A DNA stretch of 58,881 nucleotides from Kofleriaceae bacterium (GTDB lineage: Bacteria; Myxococcota_A; Polyangia; Haliangiales; Haliangiaceae), in the NCBI GenBank assembly GCA_024762925.1, contig JANTGM010000028.1:1-58881 (forward strand). Reading direction: 5' to 3'. A program made the translations under genes and the position numbers. Positions 8,645 to 16,655 of this stretch are shown here, in pieces. The notes beneath the pieces were generated by a model. It was not told the origin of the DNA. It saw nothing but the letters and a program-made list of their open reading frames with translations, and made no database searches. Positions within the stretch are counted from its first letter, which is position 1; the number at the start of each line of letters is the position of its first letter.

Positions 8645-9322
8645 ATGCATCACCTCATCCTCGTGGTCCTGCTCTCATGCTTTAGTGGCTGCAAGTCCGA
8701 CAAGACGCCAGTGGTGGGGCAAGAACCGCCCTCTCCGCGACCCACCACATCCGACGCACGTGAGCCGATGGCTTCGCCTGTGATGTTAAACTTACTGCCG
8801 CCTGAGCTCGAAGGACTTGCGATTGGCATGAGCGTCGACAGGCTTCGTGCAGCTCGAAAAGCATCTGCCCTCAGGGTGACCTCAGCCCATCACTATCTCG
8901 AGGGCAATGCTCTAACAGGAAACGAGAACAACGACGAGCTAACGACCAAGCTAGACTCCATGAGCAAGCACCGCCGCAAGGTCGAAGCCGCCGACTGGCC
9001 CGGCATGGAAGGCCTGTACTACCTCGAAGAGACTTTCGAGAAATCACCCATCCAGAGAGCCAGCTACATGTTTCGCGACAGCGAGCTGCGAAGAGTCATC
9101 GTCTACTACGCTACTCCCGAGCAGGCCAAAGAGGCTTCACGCATACTGCTAGGCAAAGAATACACTACGAAGAAACGCTGGCTCAGCCCTGCTGGCGATG
9201 GCACTCCCGTTCTCAGTGGTTGGGTGTTTAAAGATCGATACGTCTTGGCAGCCGCTCCAAGCACAAGAGGAATAGACAAGATGGACAACGCAGGCACCCC
9301 AAAAGACGCAGCCCCGAAGTAA
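8645..9322 (+). CDS. Lipoprotein, function unknown
   Basis: 225 aa from the ATG at 8645, chosen because it starts a clean lipoprotein signal (MHHLILVVLLSCFSGCKSDK, lipid-modified Cys at about 16). The mature part is soluble and charged; the segment around LEGLAIGMSVDRLRAARKAS resembles a short repeat seen in many myxobacterial periplasmic proteins, but no family is assigned. It stands alone, 66 bases after the recombinase gene and on the same strand. Confidence 0.62.
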   Translation: MHHLILVVLLSCFSGCKSDKTPVVGQEPPSPRPTTSDAREPMASPVMLNLLPPELEGLAIGMSVDRLRAARKASALRVTSAHHYLEGNALTGNENNDELTTKLDSMSKHRRKVEAADWPGMEGLYYLEETFEKSPIQRASYMFRDSELRRVIVYYATPEQAKEASRILLGKEYTTKKRWLSPAGDGTPVLSGWVFKDRYVLAAAPSTRGIDKMDNAGTPKDAAPK

Positions 9323-9474
9323 ACGAAGCCACGCCTAAGGAGCTGACTCCTCTAGCAATGACGCTCTCTGCGGGCGGGGCTTAGTCGAGACTAGAACACT
9401 CGGAGGTGAACGGGCCAAAGAGGCATATACTCCCAGCCTTTCGCCTACGCTTGCGAAACTCAACCAGGTGCAAG

Positions 9475-9499
9475 GAGCAATAAAGGTACTTTATTGCTC
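9475..9499. terminator. Perfect 11-bp inverted repeat between convergent genes
   Basis: The arms gagcaataaag and ctttattgctc flank a 3-base loop. The hairpin lies between the lipoprotein gene (ending 9322, plus) and the Rpn-like gene (ending 9612, minus), so it is placed to end transcription from either side. It lacks a long T run, so it could instead be a protein-binding palindrome. Confidence 0.45.
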
Positions 9500-9611
9500 A
9501 TAGGAGCGCTCAATCGCAAACCACTCCGCTGCTTGCATGCAGTCGTGAACCTCACATGTTTCGGGCGTGAGAACCACACTCTTGCTCGACGATCGCGGCA
9601 CCTAAGATTTC

Positions 9612-10607
9612 CTAAGAATCATCAAATACGTCACTCAGTGTTTTGGCGATAATGATTCGCTCACTAAGACGGTCGAGCGCCACGTCGTCGGCGCCTTGGA
9701 CTCTGGCGACAACCTCAGCAGAAAGACTCCCAAAGCGCAGGTGCAGCTGCCTTAGCAGGCGCGCACGCCCTTGCTGCTGCCCTTGTCGTAGCCCCTGCTG
9801 AATCAGTCTCTGGCCGGCTGTCTTTGCGACTTCCTCTGCTTCTGGTCCAAAGTGCTTCTGCATAACGTCTCCGAGTTGCTCTTGGTCAAGCTCCGTGTTG
9901 ACCTGCAATAAGTAGCCTAGCACGGTCCTCAGCTCATCAGGGCCGCCTTTTTCCGCGAGGAGTGTTCGCACGGGCTCTTGCCACACCACCCAGAATTCTG
10001 GGTGCATGTCGGTCTTCGTGCCGTGCTTGAGTGCGGCCAAGATGAGCATGGCCCGCGCGGTTAGCTCACGGCGTTTCAGTTCTTCGTCTGGCAGCGTCGA
10101 GAGGTCATCCAGTAGAAAGGAGAAGCTCGGCATGTGCGGCGCCATGGCTTTCGCCAAGTCGGCCGGCAACTCAAAGAGGTCAGCAAACTGGGTCGACCGA
10201 TTCCAGCGACCTTCGCCGTGATAGAGGACGATGGGCACAATGGGCGGTGGCCATTCGGTTCCTCGGTTTCGCATCCAGTCATCCCAAATGCGCGCCATGT
10301 AGATGAGTAGTCGCAGGCTCATGCTCTTGTCGACAGTGCGCTGAGCCTCGAAGACGGTATAGAGAAGCGTTGGATGGTCATCCAGCGTGACGCTGTAGAG
10401 CATGTCCATTTGCCGCAGCTGCAGGTGTGAATCAATCGGCGCCTGCGGCTCGATTGCCAAGGTACTCCAGTCGACCTTCGCGGCAAGCTCGCTCGGCAGC
10501 ACGGCCTTGAGCTCGCCGGCTGCGTGCGCCACATCTCCGAAGCTTCGCTTGATGAGCGCGTCGTGTGGATGCGGAATGCCGTGAGGCTTCTTTGGGTCGT
10601 CGGCCAT
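9612..10607 (-). CDS. Rpn/YhgA-like PD-(D/E)XK nuclease (putative transposase family)
   Basis: 331 aa from the ATG at 10607 (MADDPKKPHGIPHPHDALIK); the frame stays open upstream but that part does not look coding. The start matches the Rpn family (HDALIKRSFGDVAHA, then QMDMLYSVTLDD, and VFEAQRTVDKSM at the catalytic core, then YMARIWDDW). Rpn proteins are DNA endonucleases that promote RecA-independent recombination, often on mobile DNA. The C-terminus has a Gln/Arg-rich helix (LIQQGLRQGQQQGRARLL) usual for this family. Perfect inverted repeats lie upstream (10635-10690). Confidence 0.83.
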   Translation of the reverse strand: MADDPKKPHGIPHPHDALIKRSFGDVAHAAGELKAVLPSELAAKVDWSTLAIEPQAPIDSHLQLRQMDMLYSVTLDDHPTLLYTVFEAQRTVDKSMSLRLLIYMARIWDDWMRNRGTEWPPPIVPIVLYHGEGRWNRSTQFADLFELPADLAKAMAPHMPSFSFLLDDLSTLPDEELKRRELTARAMLILAALKHGTKTDMHPEFWVVWQEPVRTLLAEKGGPDELRTVLGYLLQVNTELDQEQLGDVMQKHFGPEAEEVAKTAGQRLIQQGLRQGQQQGRARLLRQLHLRFGSLSAEVVARVQGADDVALDRLSERIIIAKTLSDVFDDS

Positions 10608-10634
10608 GAGGAAGCGCCAGTATCGGCGGCATGC

Positions 10635-10690
10635 CTCGCCTTGGCAACTTGGCGAGAGATCCGGACGTGCACTCTTTTGGAGTCCGGATC
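10635..10690. promoter_or_regulatory. Two adjacent hairpins upstream of the Rpn-like gene
   Basis: Arms ctcgcc (10635-10640) and ggcgag (10651-10656), then perfect 9-bp arms gatccggac (10658-10666) and gtccggatc (10682-10690). They lie 28 to 83 bases ahead of the Rpn start, in the region between divergent genes, and could be an operator, a transcript hairpin or a cleavage site. Confidence 0.4.
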
Positions 10691-10941
10691 TTCTTCGCGA
10701 AAAGAGGGCCCCGATAAGACCCCAGAAGAACGGTTTTCTTCTTTCTCGAAGAGCATCCCGATATCGCAAGCCGTTGTTTCCTTGCGCAAAACACGACAAA
10801 TGCGCCCGAATTAACGACCTCCCGAAGAAAATCGCCGCATTCCGCGCAACTCACCACGGCTCATCCCGATAAGGCTGGCGAACGAACTGGGAGGCGCATG
10901 CTGCGCGTCTCGGTATTTCTCTTACGAAGGAGATCCGCGCC

Positions 10942-11970
10942 ATGAACGAGACTGTCGAAGTTCTGCCACTGGGCTGGAGCGAATCTGGCGAGCCCGTCTC
11001 CGTTCCTCCGGGCGCAAGCGGCTGGCGCGTGAAGCTGCACCGGCCGGGCGCAAAGAAGCCCGCGCTGGTTCGCGACGCACGCGGCATCCCTACAGTGATT
11101 CCGCTGCAGGCGACGCCAGACGAGTTTCGCGCGGTTGTCGGCGTCGGTGGACGCTATCGCCTTGAGCCGGTGTTTTCCGACGGAAGGTCGATCGCCGATA
11201 GCGAGCCCGCCATCATTATCTTGCAAGAGGAAGAGCCCAAAGAGAAAGCTACGAGCAACCTCGGCAGTAATGATGCGCTCATCCTCAAACTTATCGAGGG
11301 GCACCACGAGAGCATTGCGCGCACGCATGAACTGATGAACGAGATGGTCGCGGACCACCGCGCGCAGGTCACAGCGCTTGCGGAGCAAAACACCAAGCTC
11401 GTCGCGTCTATGGCCGACCGCTTCGGCAGCTACCTCAGCGGTACCGCCAAACTCCTCGAGGCGACGAGCCCGCCACCGCCGCCCGAGCCGCCGCGCAATG
11501 CGCTTGAGACGCTCGGCGACTTTAAGAAGATTCGCGAGCTGTGCGCCGACCTCGGCGAGACCGCTATCACCGGCGAAGCCGAAGCGCCTTACACCGAACT
11601 CGTGACGGAAGGCGTTCGCACCGCCCTCCCCTTGCTCACGCAACTGATTCACAAATGCGTTCTCGGCCTATCGCCCGAGCAAACCGCCGCACTCACCGGC
11701 AGCGACACACCGCCCGCCGAGCAACCAAGCCCTGCCCCAGCGGCCTCGCAGCCGCAAAGCAAAGCCACCACCGATTTCGTCGCACACCTCAACGCTATCG
11801 AGAAGCACCTAACGCCCAACGAAGCCAAAGCGGTGCGCAGCGTTATCGCGACGATGAGCCCGGAGCAAATCAAGACGTGGAAAAGGCGCATCGTCGCTCT
11901 GCCACCCAAAGAAGCCGCCGCGCACATCCGCGAGCGGTTGCACGAAGAGAAGAAGGAGGCCCCCTCATGA
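10942..11970 (+). CDS. First gene of the unknown eight-gene cassette, coiled-coil protein
   Basis: 342 aa with a strong ribosome site (AAGGAG eight bases before the ATG). Residues 1-90 look like a small beta-rich domain (GASGWRVKLHRPG, then VGVGGRYRLEPVFSDGR). Residues about 108-165 form a long helix or coiled coil, followed by a Pro run (PPPPPEPP) and helical C-terminal parts separated by a Pro/Ala/Ser linker. There is no signal or membrane span, so it is probably cytoplasmic or structural. Family not recognised. Its stop overlaps the start of the next gene (ATGA), and all eight cassette genes read the same way. Confidence 0.65.
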   Translation: MNETVEVLPLGWSESGEPVSVPPGASGWRVKLHRPGAKKPALVRDARGIPTVIPLQATPDEFRAVVGVGGRYRLEPVFSDGRSIADSEPAIIILQEEEPKEKATSNLGSNDALILKLIEGHHESIARTHELMNEMVADHRAQVTALAEQNTKLVASMADRFGSYLSGTAKLLEATSPPPPPEPPRNALETLGDFKKIRELCADLGETAITGEAEAPYTELVTEGVRTALPLLTQLIHKCVLGLSPEQTAALTGSDTPPAEQPSPAPAASQPQSKATTDFVAHLNAIEKHLTPNEAKAVRSVIATMSPEQIKTWKRRIVALPPKEAAAHIRERLHEEKKEAPS

Positions 11971-13040
11971 TTGCCGCGCCCGTTAACGATGTCTCCTGCC
12001 TCTCCAGGTTCACCGACGTTGCCAAGCAAGCCACCGAGCGCGCGGAAGTGCAGCAACTCGCAAACCGCTTCCTCGCCCGCAACGCGAGCACCGACGCCGC
12101 TCTCCACGACATGCGTCGGTGGCTACGAAACAAACCGCAACTCAACGACACCGGCCATGGCCCTGAGCCCCGAGTCGATTGCGGCACCGTTCAGCAGCGC
12201 GTCGACTACCTCGGCGACCGTCCCAACTGCTCCGAGCGAACGATTCTCTACTGCGCACTCGGCGAGCACATCGATCCGGACTCCATTCGGCAGATGGCGA
12301 CCATCCGAACACCGGCCGGCCTGCACACCTTTCCGCTGGAGAACGGCGAGCCCGTCGTGCTTGACCCGCGCATGCCTCGCAACGCCCTCCTGCTTGGCGT
12401 CCACGCCATGCGCAACGGCAGCGCTTCCGAGATGCGGCCCCACGAGCTCGTCTCGTTCGCCCTCGACTTAGCCGAAGAGCCCGCACGCCAATACCGCAAC
12501 GGACGCACGCGACTCGACAGCGCCGAAACAGCCTTGCAGCGCGCCTTCCGAGGCGAGCCCGTGGCGCCGTGCCCGAGCCGCTTCCGAAATTCTCTGAGTG
12601 ATATCGCCTGGACGTTTGCCCTTGCCGAGCAAGCCGCCCGCGTCTCTGGCGGCTATGGCCTGGACGCTGTGCGCCTCTCCGCCATGGCCGTGCAATCCAT
12701 GATGGCCGCCCAAGCACGCAACCTCTCCTTTCGCATCGGCGGCCTCAAAGTCGGCGTCGACACCAAGGCCTTGCGCAAAGCGCGCAAGCAAGTCCTGCGC
12801 TCAGCCAAGCAAGTCGCGAAGACCGCAGGCCCACTCGCAGGCCCCGCACTCAAGGCGTACCTACTCACCAATGGCATCCCGCCCCAGGCGGTGGATGCGG
12901 TCGCCGGAAACGTCTTGAAAAGCGCCGGCATCCCTCCGGGTCCACTCGGATTCAGAACCCCCGACGCCGGCAGCCTGAATGCCCTCGCATTCGACACCGC
13001 CGTTCAACAACTCACGAAGACCGCCCTAACGAAAGGATAA
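11967..13040 (+). CDS. Transglutaminase-like protein of the cassette
   Basis: 357 aa from the ATG that overlaps the previous stop; the frame is open further left but only as a shadow. Residues 70-140 show the order of a papain/transglutaminase-fold active site: Cys88 in RPNCSERTILYCAL, His120 in PAGLHTFPLE, and Asp133 in VVLDPRMPRN, the last like the LDPT of that family. It could cleave or cross-link peptides or proteins, such as in peptidoglycan or virion parts. The C-terminal half (about 255-357) is basic and helical with a Gly/Pro-rich hydrophobic patch. The fold is inferred from the triad spacing, not from overall similarity. Confidence 0.6.
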   Translation: MIAAPVNDVSCLSRFTDVAKQATERAEVQQLANRFLARNASTDAALHDMRRWLRNKPQLNDTGHGPEPRVDCGTVQQRVDYLGDRPNCSERTILYCALGEHIDPDSIRQMATIRTPAGLHTFPLENGEPVVLDPRMPRNALLLGVHAMRNGSASEMRPHELVSFALDLAEEPARQYRNGRTRLDSAETALQRAFRGEPVAPCPSRFRNSLSDIAWTFALAEQAARVSGGYGLDAVRLSAMAVQSMMAAQARNLSFRIGGLKVGVDTKALRKARKQVLRSAKQVAKTAGPLAGPALKAYLLTNGIPPQAVDAVAGNVLKSAGIPPGPLGFRTPDAGSLNALAFDTAVQQLTKTALTKG

Positions 13041-13042
13041 CG

Positions 13043-13543
13043 ATGGCAAAGAAACGAGCAGCCGTACAACGAAGAGCACCCGCCCCTCGGGCCCGAGCAC
13101 GCGCGCCGGCCGCGCCTGCACGACGACGACCTGCCAGGCGTAAGAGCAACGTGGCGCTAAAGAACGGCGTTGCCGCTCTTGTCGGCGGAGCGAGTGGCGC
13201 ACTTGCCGGAGGCCTGCTCGTCAAAGCAGGCGTCAAGCCCACCACGGCCGCCGTTGGCGTCACTGTAGCCGGCGCCGTCGGCACGATGACACTCACCGGC
13301 ACAAGCCGCGCCGTCTCGGCGGGCGTTGCCTCTGCAGGCGCTGGGCAACTCGCGCTGGGATGGCTTGCAACGGTGCGCAACGCGCAGCCCGTGCAGGTGC
13401 TTCCACCGCAATTGCCCAACGCGGCCGAGATTGAGCGACTTGATGCAATCGACGTTGACGACATGTTTCGCCAAGCCCGCAACGAATTCCAATACGACGA
13501 CGAAGACGACCACGACTTCGCCTCTGTGGAAGCCGCCGCCTAA
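13043..13543 (+). CDS. Basic membrane protein of the cassette
   Basis: 166 aa, starting two bases after the previous stop. Residues 1-35 are an extreme Arg/Ala/Pro-rich tail, able to bind DNA. Residues about 40-110 are Gly/Ala-rich and hydrophobic with two or three spans (VAALVGGASGALAGGLLVK, TTAAVGVTVAGAVGTMTL). The C-terminus is acidic (YDDEDDHD). A basic head joined to Gly-rich spans recalls minor membrane proteins of lipid-containing or filamentous phages. No family recognised. Confidence 0.6.
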   Translation: MAKKRAAVQRRAPAPRARARAPAAPARRRPARRKSNVALKNGVAALVGGASGALAGGLLVKAGVKPTTAAVGVTVAGAVGTMTLTGTSRAVSAGVASAGAGQLALGWLATVRNAQPVQVLPPQLPNAAEIERLDAIDVDDMFRQARNEFQYDDEDDHDFASVEAAA

Positions 13544-13564
13544 CCCCAAACCAAAGGAAAACGA

Positions 13565-13966
13565 ATGACAGAAATCATTGATGTGGATTTTGACGATGAT
13601 GATGACGACGACGTGTACTACCGGAACGCCCGGCGCCCGGTTCCACGCCGAAGCACAAGACGCAGTACAGGACGTCGGCGCAGCAGTCGCGCCGTCATGG
13701 TCCGCCCGGTCACGACAGCCGAAGCGCCGCAAGCGCGTAGCCCTATCGTGCACAAGTACGGGCAACTGAAGTGGGGACTCATTGCTGACGCAGGTGCAAA
13801 AGCGTTAGCAGCGATTCAACCGCTCCCCGGTGCGCCGACCATGTCGGGCGACGCAACGAAGAACATGCAGAACCTCGCGGACTATCACGAGGCACTCGCA
13901 CAACACGCGAAGCGTAGTCAGCAACTCACAACGCTTGGCTCTATCGCAAAAGTGTTCTTGCCCTAG
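13565..13966 (+). CDS. Small acidic/basic protein of the cassette
   Basis: 133 aa with an AAAGGA ribosome site. It starts with an acidic run (DVDFDDDDDDDVYY), then an Arg-rich stretch (residues about 22-45), then a more ordinary helical C-terminus ending in a short hydrophobic segment (TLGSIAKVFLP). The N-terminal charge pattern mirrors the acidic C-terminus of the preceding protein. Function unknown; a structural or DNA-condensing role is only a guess. Confidence 0.58.
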   Translation: MTEIIDVDFDDDDDDDVYYRNARRPVPRRSTRRSTGRRRSSRAVMVRPVTTAEAPQARSPIVHKYGQLKWGLIADAGAKALAAIQPLPGAPTMSGDATKNMQNLADYHEALAQHAKRSQQLTTLGSIAKVFLP

Positions 13967-14036
13967 GCAAGCACCCGCAGTCGTCGCCTGAGTCGGCGAC
14001 TGCGCCACCCTTTTTTCTAAAACGAACGGAGAGACG

Positions 14037-14306
14037 ATGCCCGAGAGCATGTTTGATTGGTTTCCCTTGCCCGCGATTCGCAAAGCGACCGACGCACCAA
14101 GGCGCGTACTCGCTGATGTACTCGGGTTCCCCGCAACGCCTATCTACGCGACGAGCGACGACGAACCCACGGACGCATGCGAGCCGCGCACGCTCGCCCT
14201 CCCCGCACCAACACCAACGGCGGCGAAAGCAACGACACCGGCAACACGCACGCAGAAGCCGCGCAGCAAGAAGCGTCGACGCAAGACGCGGCGCAGGAGC
14301 CGATAG
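14037..14306 (+). CDS. Small basic protein of the cassette
   Basis: 89 aa, preceded by CGGAGAGACG ahead of the ATG. The first 40 residues are mixed (SMFDWFPLPAIRKATDAPRR), and the protein ends in an Ala/Thr/Pro linker and a Lys/Arg cluster (KKRRRKTRRRSR). Function unknown; the tail would bind nucleic acid or acidic lipid heads. It ends exactly where the next gene starts. Confidence 0.5.
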   Translation: MPESMFDWFPLPAIRKATDAPRRVLADVLGFPATPIYATSDDEPTDACEPRTLALPAPTPTAAKATTPATRTQKPRSKKRRRKTRRRSR

Positions 14307-14948
14307 GTGGACGCGCTTAGCCTTGGCGCGTTCGCGGCCGCCGCACACCCTACCCTCCGGCAAGCGTCAGCAACGAGCGCCATCCCCACGGGCATCATGC
14401 GCGTTCGCAAAGGCGACTTTGTGAGCATGCGCTTTGCCATGCGGGACGCGTTCCTCGAGGCGCGCGGCGTTGACTCGTCGAAGCAAGACGGCGTCGCCGC
14501 ACCGAAGACGACGAACGAAGATGCGCGCGCAATCGCCCGCTACTGGTCCGAAGCCTTGCAACGCTTTGGCAAAGGCGTTGGTGGCGCATGGCCACGCGAC
14601 TGGCGCACGTACGCAAAACGCGTTCAGTCGCAAACCGCTGGCAGGCCTAAGGCACAAACCTACTCAGAAAATTACCAACTCTGGCGCGAGGTCACGAAGC
14701 TTGCGATTCACCTCAATTCCATCCGCGGCGCACGCCCGAGCGAGTGGAGTTACGCATGGGAAGCGCTCAAAGAGTCCGCCGCCGAGCTCCCAGAGAATCT
14801 CGCCAGCGCCGGCCAAGCCATTGGCCGCGTGGCCGTCTCGCCAATCGCTGGCGCCGCCAAGGGGCTTGGCCTCGATACGAAGACGGTGCTCACCGGTGTT
14901 GTTATCGCGACCATCTCAGCGGTCGTTATCTCGAAGGTGCTTCCATGA
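14307..14948 (+). CDS. Tail-anchored protein of the cassette
   Basis: 213 aa starting at a GTG that directly follows the previous TAG. The body is soluble and Ala/Arg-rich; Trp/Tyr-containing helices lie at residues about 75-155. The last 25 residues are one membrane span (TVLTGVVIATISAVVISKVL), so it is a C-terminally anchored protein. Family not recognised. Its TGA overlaps the ATG of the hydrolase gene. Confidence 0.57.
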   Translation: MDALSLGAFAAAAHPTLRQASATSAIPTGIMRVRKGDFVSMRFAMRDAFLEARGVDSSKQDGVAAPKTTNEDARAIARYWSEALQRFGKGVGGAWPRDWRTYAKRVQSQTAGRPKAQTYSENYQLWREVTKLAIHLNSIRGARPSEWSYAWEALKESAAELPENLASAGQAIGRVAVSPIAGAAKGLGLDTKTVLTGVVIATISAVVISKVLP

Positions 14949-15583
14949 ACGACCGCGACACATTACTACTCGGTGGCCTCGCCCTTGTCGGACTCGGCGG
15001 CATTGCCTACGCGACTTCACGCAAGCCAAGCGGCGAATCACCAAGAACCACCGAGACGCCGAAGCAACTCGGCGGCACGAAACGACGCAAAAGCCGCCGC
15101 ATAGGAAGTGGCCCCTACTGGGCGCAAACCGGCTCTACGACGCGAACTGACGATATCGAAACCCTCGCACGGGTCATCACATCCGAGGCCGGCTCGCAGA
15201 GCCTGGCCGAGAAGCAGGCTATCGCCTGGGTTGCGCGGAACAAGTCAGTCGTGCGCCGCACGCCATTGGTAAAGTTCTTAGGACAACCATTCGGCAAGCA
15301 AGGCGCGCGCATGGCAAATGGCAAGCGCCGCACGTTCTCAACACGACAAGCGGCCACACCCGCAAGTCGCGAAATCGCCACGCAGGTGCTGAATGCGCCG
15401 CAATCGGCAGATCCAACACAGTCCGCAACGTCGGCCTTTGAGCCGAAGCTACAAGACAGGCTCTTCAACAAAAAACGGTACCGACGAAACGCCGAGATGC
15501 TCCGCGCCGAATGGCACGAGGGCGGCGGCCACCGCGTCGGACGGATAGGGAGATGGGAACTATGGGCACAACGAGCCAGATAG
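14945..15583 (+). CDS. Membrane-anchored SleB-like peptidoglycan hydrolase
   Basis: 212 aa from the ATG overlapping the previous stop; a longer open frame exists but is a shadow. Residues 8-25 are one hydrophobic span (LLLGGLALVGLGGIAYA), followed by a basic linker. From residue about 68 the segment IETLARVITSEAGSQSLAEKQAIAWVARNK fits the start of the SleB/cell-wall hydrolase family, including its catalytic Glu in the SEAG/AEA position. The domain then continues to the end. It probably cuts the glycan strands of peptidoglycan during entry, exit or secretion through the wall. Confidence 0.68.
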   Translation: MNDRDTLLLGGLALVGLGGIAYATSRKPSGESPRTTETPKQLGGTKRRKSRRIGSGPYWAQTGSTTRTDDIETLARVITSEAGSQSLAEKQAIAWVARNKSVVRRTPLVKFLGQPFGKQGARMANGKRRTFSTRQAATPASREIATQVLNAPQSADPTQSATSAFEPKLQDRLFNKKRYRRNAEMLRAEWHEGGGHRVGRIGRWELWAQRAR

Positions 15584-15897
15584 ACGATGCAATCGCGGTC
15601 GTACGAGCCGCATTCGAAGACGGAGCGACGGAATCGACGATGAAACAGGGCGCTCAGGTGCTCGAAACGATGCTTTCGTCGCTTCAGGGCGCCATAGACG
15701 CCCAGAACACGCCCGAACCTGAGCCGGAAACGGCTCAGAAGGCCGATCTGCCGCCGAAACCGGCAAAATCGCCGGGCCCAGACCTGCTCGATTACGTGAT
15801 CGGGGTGCTAAAATCGCAACTCGACGAGGACGATCGAAGCGCGGTCGACCTCGCTTCCGGCGAAGCCGGATTCTCGGTGCCGTTCATCCAGGTCTAG
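15562..15897 (+). CDS. Small acidic protein, last gene of the cassette
   Basis: 111 aa from the ATG at 15562, after a GGGAG ribosome site inside the end of the hydrolase gene; ATGs at 15511 and 15553 are possible. It is helical at the start (QIDDAIAVVRAAFEDG), has a Pro/Glu/Lys linker in the middle, and ends in an acidic helix. Function unknown; its overlap ties it to the hydrolase gene. Confidence 0.55.
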   Translation: MGTTSQIDDAIAVVRAAFEDGATESTMKQGAQVLETMLSSLQGAIDAQNTPEPEPETAQKADLPPKPAKSPGPDLLDYVIGVLKSQLDEDDRSAVDLASGEAGFSVPFIQV

Positions 15898-16221
15898 GGC
15901 GTGTTTGGCTGAAAACCGGCGCCCGTCAAAACTCCGTTCTAAGCGGCGCTTGCTGCTAGGGTCACCGGAGTGCGAAATAGAGAGATCTGACGTGTTAGCG
16001 GTGAGTTTTGGGGCCTTACAACGAGTGCTATCGGCGTTCGGTCGACCCCGAGGAACTCTGCCCGTCAGCAGACGGGCCACTTCGAGGTTTCGAGACGCGA
16101 ACGATGAAGCGGGCAGAAGGCGAGGTTTGGCTAAGATGTCGACGGTGTTTTGGTCAGACCTAACCGAGTTGCTGTTTTACAGCTGCCGGCGATTAGCCGG
16201 TCCACGTTCTTCGAGAGGGGT
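15898..16221. other. Non-coding stretch between the cassette and the origin
   Basis: No open frame here has a credible start or protein-like composition. The DNA leads into the hairpin cluster of the replication origin. I see no promoter or RNA gene that I can support. Confidence 0.4.
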
Positions 16222-16376
16222 GTCGGGGATGCTTCCCCGACCGGGGGTGGAACGGGGGCAGAGCCCCCTCACCTGTGGCGCCGGTTAGGCGCCTCCATGT
16301 GTTCCAAGTGCGAGCGGTTTTCGTGGGGGTGACGGGGGCGTGAGCCCCTGTCCGGGGTGTAAGGGGCAGAGCCCCT
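16222..16376. repeat. Cluster of hairpins beside the origin
   Basis: Five short palindromes follow one another: gtcgggga/tccccgac (16222-16241), gggggc/gccccc (16254-16268), ggcgcc twice near 16280-16295, ggggc/gcccc (16335-16348) and aggggc/gcccct (16362-16376). Three share the form ggggc-loop-gcccc. They may form structures used in replication or termination. Confidence 0.6.
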
Positions 16377-16430
16377 CGGGAGCACATAAAGAACTTAAGA
16401 GTACTAAAGAGTACATAGCGATTTTTTCTC

Positions 16431-16439
16431 TGTGGATAA
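16431..16439 (-). promoter_or_regulatory. Consensus DnaA box in an AT-rich patch
   Basis: TGTGGATAA on the plus strand is the exact complement of the DnaA consensus TTATCCACA. It sits just right of an AT-rich stretch (16381-16430) that also has an agagtac direct repeat, and 55 bases left of the iterons. A palindrome caactagttg lies at 16462-16471. Confidence 0.75.
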
Positions 16440-16493
16440 AACCCGGAAAGACGAATAGTTACAACTAGTTGCGGCGGGGCCAGATTGGTCAGG

Positions 16494-16620
16494 CTTCCCC
16501 TAGCTCCCGGGCTTCCTTCCCCTAGCTCCCGGGCTTCCTTCCCCTAGCTCGCGGGCTTCTTCCCCTAGCTCCCGGGCTCGCTTCCCCTAGCTCCCGGGCT
16601 CGCTTCCCCTAGCTCCCGAG
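16494..16620. repeat. Six iterons, likely replication origin of the element
   Basis: The 18-base core cttcccctagctcccggg starts at 16494, 16516, 16538, 16559, 16581 and 16603, a period of 22, 22, 21, 22 and 22 bases, about two helical turns. The third copy has one change (cgcggg) and the last ends in cgag. Each unit holds a CTAG. Regular iterons next to a DnaA box, an AT-rich stretch and a rep gene define an iteron-controlled origin; the Rep protein at 16656-17456 should bind them. Confidence 0.85.
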
Positions 16621-16655
16621 ATCTTTGAGGGGCAATCACACCAGCAAAAACGCAC

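Noticed and set aside
11541-11966. Upstream extension of the transglutaminase-like gene
   Set aside because: It lies fully inside the preceding gene, is Arg/Gln/His-rich, and the ATG at 11967 gives a typical ATGA overlap.
10942-15897. Cassette as an ordinary tailed prophage
   Set aside because: No terminase, portal, major capsid, tail tape measure or integrase is found, and the genes are few and small.
16494-16620. Regular direct repeats that could be taken for a CRISPR array
   Set aside because: The units follow each other with only 3-4 bases between cores, so there are no spacers, and no cas gene is near. They fit iterons.
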